Source: Candidatus Omnitrophota bacterium
Lineage (GTDB): Bacteria > Hinthialibacterota > Hinthialibacteria > Hinthialibacterales > Hinthialibacteraceae
Reading direction: 5' to 3'
DNA length: 64,000 bases
NCBI GenBank assembly: GCA_016934335.1
Contig: JAFGTC010000130.1
Coordinates: forward strand, 1-64,000
Shown here: in pieces, positions 51,085 through 59,955 of the stretch
How positions within the stretch are numbered: the first letter of the stretch is position 1
How the letters are laid out: each line of letters starts with the position of its first letter
The notes under the pieces: model-generated
What the model was told of the DNA's origin: nothing
What the model saw: the letters and a program-made list of their open reading frames with translations, nothing else
Database searches by the model: none
Made by a program: the position numbers and the translations under genes

Positions 51085-53424
51085 ATGGGGGAGGCGATGC
51101 GCAGCGATCATTTTGCATATAACCAGAAATTGTTTGTTATTTTATCGGCTGTTTTTGTCGGCTGCATGGCGACCTTAATGCAGGTTGTTCTTTTTCGCGA
51201 GCAAATGGCTCTGCTGGAAGGGAACGAACTGACGCTCTCTTTGATGCTGGCCTGGTGGCTGTCGGGGATCTCGCTGGGCGCATTGCTGCCCAAGCATTTT
51301 TCCATCGACTGGGATCGGCATGATTGGCTTCCCGCCTTGCTTCTCTCTTTGCCTTTGACGCTCGCTTTTTGCGCCGTGTTGATTCGCCTGGCGCCTTGGT
51401 GGCTTTCCATCCCCCCGCAGGAAAATCCTTCGCCCATTCAAATCGTCATCCTTTCCGCCGCATCCGTCATGCCGGCTTCGCTGCTGATCGGTTTCTTGTT
51501 TCCACTACTGTCAATCGCGATGAAGAACGCCGCCGAGAATCATGCGGACGCTCTGACGGTCGGGCGCATCTTTTTCTATGAAGCGCTGGGAAGTTTTGCG
51601 GGAGGGATTTTACTGCTGCTTCGTCTTGTTCCTCGATTCTCATCCTATGAAATCGCGGGATTGTCGTTGGGCCTGATCGCGCTGGTCATTTCCATCTTGC
51701 TTCCCAAATCGTTTTGGCGCAAGGCGGGATTGGCCGTCTTGGCTATGGTCTGCATCATTTTTTGGAGCGGCCTGCCGCACCGGATGGACCAGTGGAGCGC
51801 GCAGGCCCGCTGGGACGCCCGGCAGGCGGGCTATCGATTCATCCAGTCGCTGGAAACGCCCTATCAACGCCTGGAATTGGGGGAGAGAGACGAACAGTAT
51901 ACCGTGTTCGGCAACGGCGCTCCTCTTTTTTCCTATCCGGACGAGTACGCCCATTCGCAATGGGCTTTCATGAGTTTATCGCAAAATCCCGATCCCCGTT
52001 CCATTCTTCTCATCGGGAACGCCGGCGGAGAGTTCTATCCGTACTTCGTTCAGCATCAACCGCAGGATTATTGGATTATCGAAATGGACGCGGGCGTGAA
52101 AGAGATCGTCGGCGATCGTTTGGATAAAATCGATTCTCAGGAAAATCCGTCGCCGCCGCCGACCTGGGTCAGCGGCGACGCCATACGCTTTTTCGGCCAA
52201 AAATATTGGAGCGGATATTTTGATTTGGCCGCCGTCAACCAACCCGATCCTACCAACGCCGTGATCAACCGCTATTATACGCGCGAATTTTTTACGCTGC
52301 TCCGGCGCATCATGTCCGACGAAGGCATTGCGGCGTTCAGCACGACGGGTACGCCCAATTATCAGCTGGGCGACGTGGGTTTTTATGCGGGGACGCTGTA
52401 CTGGACTTTGCGCGATGTCTTTGAACATGTACTGGTCGTTCCGGGAACGGAATGGTGGTTTTTCGCCGGCGCCAACCGCGATCTGCTGTCCGATCCCGCT
52501 GCTGTAATCGAGCGCTTCAAGCGCCTCCATCCCAAGACGACTGGCTTCTCGCCGGAAATATACAGTCTCTATTACGATGCTGAGCGCATCGAACAGACGC
52601 GCCAATCGCTGGAGCGCTATCGCAGCGTTCCCCGGAATACGGATTCCCGGCCGTTGTGCTATCTGTACAATCTGCTCATGTGGTCCAAGAAATACGGTTA
52701 TCTCAAATGGCTGCCGGTCGAGTCTCTGGCGGCGTCGGGGCGAACCTTGATGGGGATGGGGATCGCCGCGCTTTTGGGATTGTACATCGCCGCTTTGGCA
52801 TTCTTTCGTCTTTTTACGCCGCGATCCATACGAGCGTCCTCGATTCCTTTGGTCGCCTTATTCTTTGCGGGCTTCTCTTCGTTAGCCGCCGAGACCGCCA
52901 TTCTTTTGTTTTTTCAAAGCTGCGTCGGCTATCTCTATCAACACGTCGGGATCTTCTTCGGCGTGTTCATGCTGGGATTAGCCGCCGGCGCCTTAGCCGC
53001 CAATCGATTTGTGATCCGACGGCGAAGGCCGGCCGGATTATGGCTGACTTGCGCCGCGGCATTGTTCAGCATCCTGCTGGCTCTTTCTCCAGCCGTCTTG
53101 TCCCTGTTTTCACACGTATGGATTCAATTCTGGGTGGAATTCCTTTTGCTGTTCTGGCTCGGCGTTTTGGCGTTTCTGATGGGATGCCTGCTGCCCATCG
53201 CGGCGCGAACGGTGGAAGATCAGGGAATCGATATGGCGTCGCTGGCGGGTTGGATTGACGCCAGCGACTGCGCGGGCGGAGCGTTGGGCGCGCTGATAAC
53301 CGGTTTGCTGCTCGCTCCCTTAATTGGATTGATGAATACTTTTTATGGATTGGCGGGATTGAACGCTTTCAACGTTTTGATTCTGTTTTATTGGCTGCGC
53401 AAAAAAAATACACAATCTTATTAA
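51085..53424 (+). CDS. Fused MFS-like transporter / spermidine-synthase-like protein
   Basis: A long N-terminal set of about 8 membrane helices (1-235), a central Rossmann methyltransferase-like domain (about 260-500: RSILLIGNAGGEFYPYF, DYWIIEMDAGVKEIV, VSGDAIRFFGQKYW) as in spermidine synthases, then further helices (about 545-775). In the central domain, aminopropyltransferase residues are not clearly conserved, so polyamine synthesis is unproven. The architecture is known from many Planctomycetota and other bacteria. ATGs at 51085 and 51097 are both possible. Confidence 0.82.
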   Translation: MGEAMRSDHFAYNQKLFVILSAVFVGCMATLMQVVLFREQMALLEGNELTLSLMLAWWLSGISLGALLPKHFSIDWDRHDWLPALLLSLPLTLAFCAVLIRLAPWWLSIPPQENPSPIQIVILSAASVMPASLLIGFLFPLLSIAMKNAAENHADALTVGRIFFYEALGSFAGGILLLLRLVPRFSSYEIAGLSLGLIALVISILLPKSFWRKAGLAVLAMVCIIFWSGLPHRMDQWSAQARWDARQAGYRFIQSLETPYQRLELGERDEQYTVFGNGAPLFSYPDEYAHSQWAFMSLSQNPDPRSILLIGNAGGEFYPYFVQHQPQDYWIIEMDAGVKEIVGDRLDKIDSQENPSPPPTWVSGDAIRFFGQKYWSGYFDLAAVNQPDPTNAVINRYYTREFFTLLRRIMSDEGIAAFSTTGTPNYQLGDVGFYAGTLYWTLRDVFEHVLVVPGTEWWFFAGANRDLLSDPAAVIERFKRLHPKTTGFSPEIYSLYYDAERIEQTRQSLERYRSVPRNTDSRPLCYLYNLLMWSKKYGYLKWLPVESLAASGRTLMGMGIAALLGLYIAALAFFRLFTPRSIRASSIPLVALFFAGFSSLAAETAILLFFQSCVGYLYQHVGIFFGVFMLGLAAGALAANRFVIRRRRPAGLWLTCAAALFSILLALSPAVLSLFSHVWIQFWVEFLLLFWLGVLAFLMGCLLPIAARTVEDQGIDMASLAGWIDASDCAGGALGALITGLLLAPLIGLMNTFYGLAGLNAFNVLILFYWLRKKNTQSY

Positions 53425-53525
53425 AAATGTGTTATCATCTTTTGGGGATGATGAGAGGAATAAACGAGACAGCGTTTCATTTTGAGCCCGCCTTGTCCCG
53501 TCTCTTTCAGATTGCCTCTCCAATA

Positions 53526-54227
53526 TTATTCCACTACTCCGGGTTTCAGATTCCCGTCCTGTAGTTGTAGGTGGCGGTCGGCGTTTCGGGCGATGGATTG
53601 ATTATGAGTGACGATGACGATGGTCAAATGCCGGTTTTGCTGCTGTTTGCGAATCAACGCGATCAATTCGTCGCTGCTGGCCGGGTCGAGGTTGCCGGTC
53701 GGCTCGTCCATAAACAGAATGGCGGGCGAATTGATCATGGAGCGGGCGACGGCCGTGCGCTGCTGTTCGCCGCCGGAAAGACGGCTGGGTTTGTGGCTTA
53801 AGCGATGTCCCAATCCCAAGTCGGTCAGCAGGGATCGGGCTTTTTCGCGCAGGTCGCGGGCGGGCAGGCCGGCGATCATGCCGGGCAGCATGACGTTTTC
53901 CAGCGCGTTGAACTCGGGCAGCAGATGGTGAAATTGAAACACGAAGCCGAATTCGCAGTTTCGGATGCGGTTCAATTCCTCGCCGTTGGTTTGGGCCAAG
54001 TCGCGTCCCAGGTAGAGAATTTGTCCGGAGGTGGGGTGGTCCAGGCAGCCCAATAGATGCAAAAGAGTGGATTTTCCCGAACCGGATTCGCCGGTGACGG
54101 CTAAAAACTCATTTTTGTGAATCTGCAAGTGCAGATCGTGCAGAACGACTAAGTCTTCTTCGCCGGTCTTGAAGGTTTTTTGGAGACTTTTGGCTTCGAG
54201 CAAAATATTATTGAGATCCGGATTCAT
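53526..54227 (-). CDS. lolD: Lipoprotein-release ABC transporter ATPase LolD
   Basis: ATPase that drives extraction of lipoproteins from the inner membrane for delivery to LolA. Walker A GESGSGKST, Q-loop FVFQFHHLLPEFNALENVMLP (the LolD/MacB-type HLLPEF segment), signature LSGGEQQR, Walker B ILFMDEPTGNLDP. 233 aa. It overlaps the upstream Wzy_C-TPR gene by 20 bp. A LolC/E-type permease lies 7.5 kb away at 61730 on the other strand instead of beside it. Confidence 0.9.
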   Translation of the reverse strand: MNPDLNNILLEAKSLQKTFKTGEEDLVVLHDLHLQIHKNEFLAVTGESGSGKSTLLHLLGCLDHPTSGQILYLGRDLAQTNGEELNRIRNCEFGFVFQFHHLLPEFNALENVMLPGMIAGLPARDLREKARSLLTDLGLGHRLSHKPSRLSGGEQQRTAVARSMINSPAILFMDEPTGNLDPASSDELIALIRKQQQNRHLTIVIVTHNQSIARNADRHLQLQDGNLKPGVVE

Positions 54228-56469
54228 TCGAGCGGCCTTCCTGCTGCGATATGTCGCGTTCGAGTTTGTTTTGTTCCATGATTATCTGTTTTTCCAAGTC
54301 GCGCATGGAGAGCGCGCGGGCGCCTTCCAAGGCTTTATCGAAATGCTGCCTCGCTTCGGATAACTCGTTCAATTGGACTTGGATGAGGGCGAGTCGGAAA
54401 TGGATGTCGACCGAGCCAGGTTCGAGATCGAGAACCTTTTGATAGAGGGCCGCGGCTTCATCCAGATTGTTGAATTGCTCCTGCTCAATTCGGCCTAACA
54501 GAGCGATGGCGTTCGTGTTGTAAGGGTGCAGTTGAATTTCTTTCCGGAGATGGCGGGCCGCTTCCTGGTATTTGCGCGCTTTCTCATCGATCTGGGCAGC
54601 CAAGAAGTTCGCATCCTCGCGGTTGGGATCGATGATCAGCAGGATGTCGGACATTTTTTGCGCTTGCGCAAATCGGGATTCTTCCAAGTACAAATTGCAC
54701 AGCAGTTGATAGGTTTCAGGGACGCACCAGGTCTCTCGCGAGCGTTCGAGGTGGTCGATGGCGCGCATGCGCAAGCGCGGGTCTCGCTGAATTCGAAACT
54801 GCGAAGCGTATAAGCGGCCCAGGTCGAATAAGACGGCGCCGCGGCGGGGGAAAAGGCGATTGGCCTGGTTCAGGCGCGTCTCCGCCAAATGGAAATGAGT
54901 AAAGGCGCCGGCCGGATCGGATTGTTGAATGCTTCTCATGCCGTTCTGCCAATTAACAAAAGCTTTGTTGAGATTATGGCTGGAGGCCAGATGGCTCAGG
55001 ATCAATCCCGCCGCCGCGGCGAGAAGAGGGATGGCGGCCAGCGATATGATCCAGCGAAAATAAGCCGGGCGGTTTGAAAGAGTTCCTTTTTCTTTTCTGG
55101 TTAATAGGATGACGCCGCCCGCCGCTAAGGCGAAAAGTACTGCGCTGGCGGGAAGCAGAAGGGGGAAATCGTAAAGACATTGAATGATTATCATCACAAG
55201 AACGGCTGTGCATCCGGCCAGCAGCGCCGTTTTCTCTTGGGCGCGGTGGGAACGGAGCAGTCCGCACACGGCAAATGTCAGCAGAGAAATCAGAAATAAA
55301 ATCAGCAGGGAATAACCGATCAGGCCGGTTTCGGCGAGCGTCTGCAGGTAATCGTTGTGCGCTTGGTCGGTTCGGATGGTGTTCATTTCCCGGGTGACGT
55401 GCTGAATGCGCTGCGGATCGGTTTCCAGAGCGGACGTATAAATAGCGTCCAAAAACCGGGGGGCGTAGCGACCGAGGCCCTGGCCCCACAGGGGATTTTC
55501 CCGCCACATGCGCAGCGCGGCGTACCACATAAGAGGGCGGGCGCGCAGGCTGGCGTCGCGCAGTTGCAGGCCGTGGTGAAATCGCCGGGCGGTATTATGC
55601 AGGGGGCCGTTATTCGATTCCAAGGCAAAAAACGCGGTAATAAGGAGGATGAGCGCGCATGCGGCAAAACAGGCCTGCTTCCAGCGCCGTTGAATCGTCT
55701 GAAGAATGGAGGAATGAGACGCGTCTTTCCGATAGGCTAAGAAAAGAATGGTCAATAATAAAGTCGGGATTAAACTGATCCAAATGCCGCGCGTGAATGT
55801 GTAGGCTAACGTGATCAGCACAATGACGCTGTAAGCGATCCAAAGCAAGCGAGCCCGCCAATCGCGCGAGGCCGCCGCAAGGGTGATCAGCCATATCAAT
55901 AAGATTCCGCCGTAGCTGGCGTAATAATTTGGATTTCCTAGGCTGGACCAGATAACGGCGCGATCGGCGCCGATGAACGAACTTTGCCAGACCCAGGGCA
56001 GTTTTTTGATCCATGTCAAAAAAATAAATTCGCCGAAAATGTTGCCGACGGCTAGAATCACCGGCCCTAACTGGCCGATGGCGGCGATCCAAAGCAATTG
56101 GAAGAATTCTTTTCGCCCCGCGCAGGCGTCTGCAATCAGAAGGATCAAAAGCAACCAGGATATGGGTTGGAACGCCGCATCCATTGCGAATTCTCGATGA
56201 TCGTCCACAGCCGCGCGCGCCAGGATATACAGGATCCATGCGGCGATGACGGCGGCGATCGTGTTGAAGCGGCTATGCGTTCGCCGGGCGCACCAGAGCG
56301 GCAGTGTGAATAAAACAGCAAGCAATACGCCGTATTGCAGAAAACGGAATTTCGTTTCCGGCCCGGCGCCGACGCCGATCTGCAGGTCGACCAGCACGGG
56401 CGTCAGCAGCAGAACGGCGGCGATCGTCAGGAAGCGCAATTTTTCTATATAATCGAGAAGGATGCCCAT
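54208..56469 (-). CDS. O-antigen ligase-like membrane protein with C-terminal TPR domain
   Basis: About 11 membrane helices in residues 1-480, with the Wzy_C loop features RPLMWYAALRMWRENPLWGQGLGRYAP and RTDQAHNDYLQTLAETGLIGY (conserved Arg and His of the ligase/polymerase superfamily). Residues 500-735 are a set of TPR repeats (NAIALLGRIEQEQFNNLDEAAALYQKVLDLEPGSVDIHFRLALIQV). The TPR-tailed form is known in bacteria where it may recruit partners. It would assemble or ligate a glycan in the periplasm. 753 aa. Confidence 0.86.
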   Translation of the reverse strand: MGILLDYIEKLRFLTIAAVLLLTPVLVDLQIGVGAGPETKFRFLQYGVLLAVLFTLPLWCARRTHSRFNTIAAVIAAWILYILARAAVDDHREFAMDAAFQPISWLLLILLIADACAGRKEFFQLLWIAAIGQLGPVILAVGNIFGEFIFLTWIKKLPWVWQSSFIGADRAVIWSSLGNPNYYASYGGILLIWLITLAAASRDWRARLLWIAYSVIVLITLAYTFTRGIWISLIPTLLLTILFLAYRKDASHSSILQTIQRRWKQACFAACALILLITAFFALESNNGPLHNTARRFHHGLQLRDASLRARPLMWYAALRMWRENPLWGQGLGRYAPRFLDAIYTSALETDPQRIQHVTREMNTIRTDQAHNDYLQTLAETGLIGYSLLILFLISLLTFAVCGLLRSHRAQEKTALLAGCTAVLVMIIIQCLYDFPLLLPASAVLFALAAGGVILLTRKEKGTLSNRPAYFRWIISLAAIPLLAAAAGLILSHLASSHNLNKAFVNWQNGMRSIQQSDPAGAFTHFHLAETRLNQANRLFPRRGAVLFDLGRLYASQFRIQRDPRLRMRAIDHLERSRETWCVPETYQLLCNLYLEESRFAQAQKMSDILLIIDPNREDANFLAAQIDEKARKYQEAARHLRKEIQLHPYNTNAIALLGRIEQEQFNNLDEAAALYQKVLDLEPGSVDIHFRLALIQVQLNELSEARQHFDKALEGARALSMRDLEKQIIMEQNKLERDISQQEGRSNESGSQ

Positions 56470-56482
56470 CGTTTTCTTCGAT

Positions 56483-57574
56483 CTAATCTTCCTTGATGAG
56501 TTGATTGTAGAACCGAATCGTCTCTTCGGCGATGCGCGGCCAGGAAAATCGGGTTTGAGCGTCCTGGCGCGCCTGGCCGCCGAGGCGTTTTGCGGCCGCC
56601 GGATCGAGCATCAAATCGCTGACCGCCTCCGCCAGCGCCTGAGGATCGTCGGGGGGGACGAGCCGGCCGGTTTCGCCGTCGCGGATCACTTCCGGAATGC
56701 CGCCCACCCGCGTCGCCGCGATGGCTTTTCCATAAGCCATCATCAGCATTAGCGCGGCGCTTTGATCGATGTCGCGGTAGGGCAGCGCCGCAACCGCCGC
56801 CGAATCCAGGAGCGCAGGAATTTCTTCATCGGGAATGTAGCCGAAGCGCGTTTCGACGCACGACTGCAAATGATGTTCTTGGATCAACTTCTCGCATTCT
56901 TCGAACGGCCCCAAGGCCTGGCCGGCGATCAACAGGCGTGCGTCAGGGACTTTCCGTCGAATTTCGGGCATGGCTTTAATCAAAATATCGAGGCCTTTGT
57001 AAGGGCGGATATTCCCGAAAAAGAGAATGACGGGCGACGGCGACGGCGAGGCTTCCGGCGTTTTTTCTCCCAGCAAAAAACCGTATTCCCCGAGTGGAAT
57101 AACGGAGTGCTGCTTGCGAATTTCCGGAAACTGCCGCTCGAAAGCAACCCGCGAATGGTTGGTATGAAAAATCAATCCCTGCATGCGCTTGTAGGTTTTT
57201 CCATAGAGCGCCAACGAGGATTTTCGGATTTCATGAGGCAGCACATTATGAACCGTGTACACCCACGGGATGCGCTGCAGGGGAATCATGCGCATCACTG
57301 CGAGAACCAGCCGGGGGTATGTCGAACACTGCCAATGTACAATGTCGGCTTGACGGCGGAACGGGCGGCAGGCCGCCCATACGCGCAGCGGATTGGTGCA
57401 GAGTGCGTTAAAGACGCGGTGAACGCGAACCGAATCCGGCAAGGGACGGTCCAGCCAGCGAGAGGCGGTGATGATGTCGCATCGCGCGCCCTGTTCGCCC
57501 AACGCGCGCGCCAGGGCGTACGTGCAGTGCGATACTCCTCCAGCGCCGGAAGGTTCAATGAAAAGAATGTGCAT
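56483..57574 (-). CDS. Glycosyltransferase family 4
   Basis: GT-B retaining enzyme: MHILFIEPSGAGGVSHCTYALARAL at the acceptor domain, VILFFGNIRPYKGLDILIKAMPE opening the donor domain, and the E(x7)E-type motif region AAVAALPYRDIDQSAALMLMMAYGKAIAATRVGGIPEVI. 363 aa. It directly follows (13 bp) the upstream direction of the Wzy_C-TPR gene, so it shares its transcript. Sugar unknown. Confidence 0.88.
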   Translation of the reverse strand: MHILFIEPSGAGGVSHCTYALARALGEQGARCDIITASRWLDRPLPDSVRVHRVFNALCTNPLRVWAACRPFRRQADIVHWQCSTYPRLVLAVMRMIPLQRIPWVYTVHNVLPHEIRKSSLALYGKTYKRMQGLIFHTNHSRVAFERQFPEIRKQHSVIPLGEYGFLLGEKTPEASPSPSPVILFFGNIRPYKGLDILIKAMPEIRRKVPDARLLIAGQALGPFEECEKLIQEHHLQSCVETRFGYIPDEEIPALLDSAAVAALPYRDIDQSAALMLMMAYGKAIAATRVGGIPEVIRDGETGRLVPPDDPQALAEAVSDLMLDPAAAKRLGGQARQDAQTRFSWPRIAEETIRFYNQLIKED

Positions 57575-57703
57575 GAGATGTTGTTATCGTATGGATTTCT
57601 CCCCGGCGTATTGAATTTAAGCCGAAGGAGAGAGTCTTTTGCGGACTATTCTACCCTTCTGCATCGTTCTTTCTAAGAGAGAGAAGGACGGCTTTGTTAT
57701 GAA

Positions 57704-58819
57704 TCATCCGCCGGACATTGCCCGGCGATAGACGTTCAATGTTTCTCTAGCGGCGCAATCCCACGAAAACTGTTTGGCGCGCTCGATTCCTTTTTGAGAC
57801 CAGGCGTCCCGGTCGGAGGCCATCCACAGCCGGTTCATGGCCGCCATCCATTCGTCTTCTTCGTCCGAATCGATTAAAAGCCCCGCATCGCCTACGACTT
57901 CGGGAATCGAAGAATGCCGGGGAGCGATCACCGGCGTTCCGCAGGCCAGCGATTCGAGGCCCGGCAGCCAGAATCCCTCATACGCCGGCGTCAGAATCGA
58001 AAATTGAGCGGCGGAGTAGTAGAGGCGCATAACGTCCATGTCGCGCACGTAGCCTTCGAAACGGACATAAGGCTGGAGCTTCAGGGCATCCAGGGTTTCA
58101 TAGATGTCGTCATAGAGCCATCCTTCCTTCCCCACAATCACCAGCGTCGCGCCGGGATTGAATCGCTCCCGCCAGCGCGCAAATGCGCGCAGCAGGAACG
58201 GATAGCGCTTGCGCGGCTCGAGCGTGCCCACCGCCAGAATGAATCCCGGCTCCAGGGCTTTATCGTAGAGAAAGCGCCGCAAGCGCTCTGAATCCGGCTC
58301 GGGATAATAGGCCGGATCGGCGGCTTCATAAATGCGCGTGATTCGCTCTTCCGGGATGCCGAGCAGATTGACGACGTCGCGCTTGGTGTTGTCCGATACG
58401 GTTATGATATGGCGGGCCCGGCGGGCCATGATTGGAACCAGGCTGTTCCAAATCAGGCGCGACGTCAAATCTTTCTGCCGGGGAAACAGCATCGGCGAAA
58501 GATCGTGGATCGTCAGAATCGACGGATTTTCATACAGCAGCGGAATGGCCTGCCCCGGGCTGTGCAGCAGATCGATTCCCTCGCGCCGGCATAGGGATGA
58601 GAGGCGAGTCTGCGCCCAAATATGGGTGCTGGCCGGGCCGCTCAGGATATGGCGCAGGCGGCTGGGCAAGCGCAGATCCTGCGGCAGGGGGCGGTTATAA
58701 AGCAGCGTGTATTCCTCCTCGCCGGGCTGTTTGGCCAAGGCGCGCACTAAATTGTCCGTATAAAAGCCGATTCCCGCCCGGGAGCGCGTCAGTATGGAGC
58801 ATTCAATGCCGATTCGCAC
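57704..58819 (-). CDS. Glycosyltransferase family 4
   Basis: GT-B retaining enzyme of the mannosyltransferase-like branch: GIGFYTDNLVRALAKQPG, ILTIHDLSPMLFPRQKD, ERITRIYEAADPAYYPEP, LAVGTLEPRKRYPFLLRAFA, and donor-site LTPAYEGFWLPGLESLACGTPVIAPRHSSIPEVVGDAG with the usual Glu pair. 371 aa. Together with the adjacent GT4 and Wzy_C protein it forms a small polysaccharide assembly group on the minus strand. Confidence 0.9.
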   Translation of the reverse strand: MRIGIECSILTRSRAGIGFYTDNLVRALAKQPGEEEYTLLYNRPLPQDLRLPSRLRHILSGPASTHIWAQTRLSSLCRREGIDLLHSPGQAIPLLYENPSILTIHDLSPMLFPRQKDLTSRLIWNSLVPIMARRARHIITVSDNTKRDVVNLLGIPEERITRIYEAADPAYYPEPDSERLRRFLYDKALEPGFILAVGTLEPRKRYPFLLRAFARWRERFNPGATLVIVGKEGWLYDDIYETLDALKLQPYVRFEGYVRDMDVMRLYYSAAQFSILTPAYEGFWLPGLESLACGTPVIAPRHSSIPEVVGDAGLLIDSDEEDEWMAAMNRLWMASDRDAWSQKGIERAKQFSWDCAARETLNVYRRAMSGG

Positions 58820-59034
58820 AGTATCTGATTCTTTCTTTAAGATCGTTATTCTTACTCGTCGATTATTTCAGAAAGTATAAAGAAGAGCGGGCGCGCTCCC
58901 AACCCCGGCAGCCGCCGACTCGTCATCGATCCCCGCTTCTCATTGTCAAGAAGGAACTTTTCGACGATACTCTTACAGAACAAATGGATGCGCTTTTTAT
59001 CGCAGTTTGAGCCAATAATACGAAAGTTTCGATT

Positions 59035-59955
59035 ATGCTGTTTACGATTCTCAATTTTTTCTTCACCGTCATCATCGTCATTCTTTTTGTCCGTTATTTT
59101 GTAGAAAAATATCGGTTTTATGGATTCGGTCCGATTATGGTCTCGGTCGTCACCTTGACCGAACGCCTTATTCGGCCTTTGAAGCAGATCGCTCCGAAAG
59201 GCGCTCATCGTTTGGAAGAAAATATGCCTTTGGCCGCCATCGGGGTGATCCTGGTCATCCGCGGCCTCGCGATTTGGGCGCTGGGATCGGGGCCGTTGGA
59301 TGCGGCCGCCTTTATTCACCAGCAAAACAGCGGCGGCGTTTCAATCTTGAGCGCTATGGCGCTAAGTTTCAGCCAAGGGATCCTGCTGGTTGTCGAATTG
59401 TTGATCGCCTTCCTGTTCGCCAGCGTGATGGTCTCGCGGCGGGGGATCTCGATGAGCGGAAATGCGGGATTCATGTGTTTTCAAGAACGAACCTTCGCTG
59501 TGTTTCGGTGGACGCAGCAGTATTTCAAAAGCAACAATCTGATGTCCCTTTTTCTTGCAAGTTCCAGCCTGGCGCTCATTGCCGGTTCGGTTCTGGCGTC
59601 TCTGTTCAGTTTGACATTTTTCTATGGATCGTCGTTTTTCTATATGACGTTCATCGCTTATCTTTTCGATGTGCTTCTTGCGCTGCTGTATGTGTATTGG
59701 ATGGTGTTATTGCTGGCTATTCTTTCTTCGTGGATCGGCGCGGATCAATTTAGCATCGTGGTGCAGATTGTTCGGGCCATGGCCGATCCTTATTTAAACA
59801 TCTTCCGCCGCTGGATGCCCTGGGCGCGCATTGATTTCATCGATCTTTCCCCTATTTTTGCGTTTTTGTGCCTGAATCCCGGGTTGGTCTATCTGCTGAT
59901 GTGGATGCAGCAAATGGTTTTTCAGAATCTACGCGGATCGATTCAATGGATCTGA
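59035..59955 (+). CDS. YggT-family membrane protein
   Basis: 306 aa, with an N-terminal YggT-like unit (LFTILNFFFTVIIVILFVRYF, then PIMVSVVTLTERLIRPLKQI), middle helices that are less similar, and a C-terminal YggT unit (LLAILSSWIGADQFSIVVQIVRAMADPYLNIFRRWMPWARIDFIDLSPIFAFLCL). Single-unit YggT proteins are about 100-190 aa and linked to cell division or osmotic functions. This is a larger, two-unit form. Its stop abuts the stop of the convergent GT39 gene with no spacer. Confidence 0.82.
   Translation: MLFTILNFFFTVIIVILFVRYFVEKYRFYGFGPIMVSVVTLTERLIRPLKQIAPKGAHRLEENMPLAAIGVILVIRGLAIWALGSGPLDAAAFIHQQNSGGVSILSAMALSFSQGILLVVELLIAFLFASVMVSRRGISMSGNAGFMCFQERTFAVFRWTQQYFKSNNLMSLFLASSSLALIAGSVLASLFSLTFFYGSSFFYMTFIAYLFDVLLALLYVYWMVLLLAILSSWIGADQFSIVVQIVRAMADPYLNIFRRWMPWARIDFIDLSPIFAFLCLNPGLVYLLMWMQQMVFQNLRGSIQWI

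Noticed and set aside
52656-53258. 200-aa + strand ORF inside the spermidine-synthase fusion
   Set aside because: Alternate-frame shadow, with no ribosome-binding site or motif.
51085-53424. Dedicated spermidine synthase (speE)
   Set aside because: The central domain resembles spermidine synthases, but the aminopropyl-transfer residues are not clearly conserved, so no gene symbol was given.
56762-57676. 304-aa + strand ORF antisense to the GT4 gene
   Set aside because: It lies opposite a clear glycosyltransferase frame. The composition is low-complexity with Arg/Gln bias typical of antisense shadow frames, and no motif appears.
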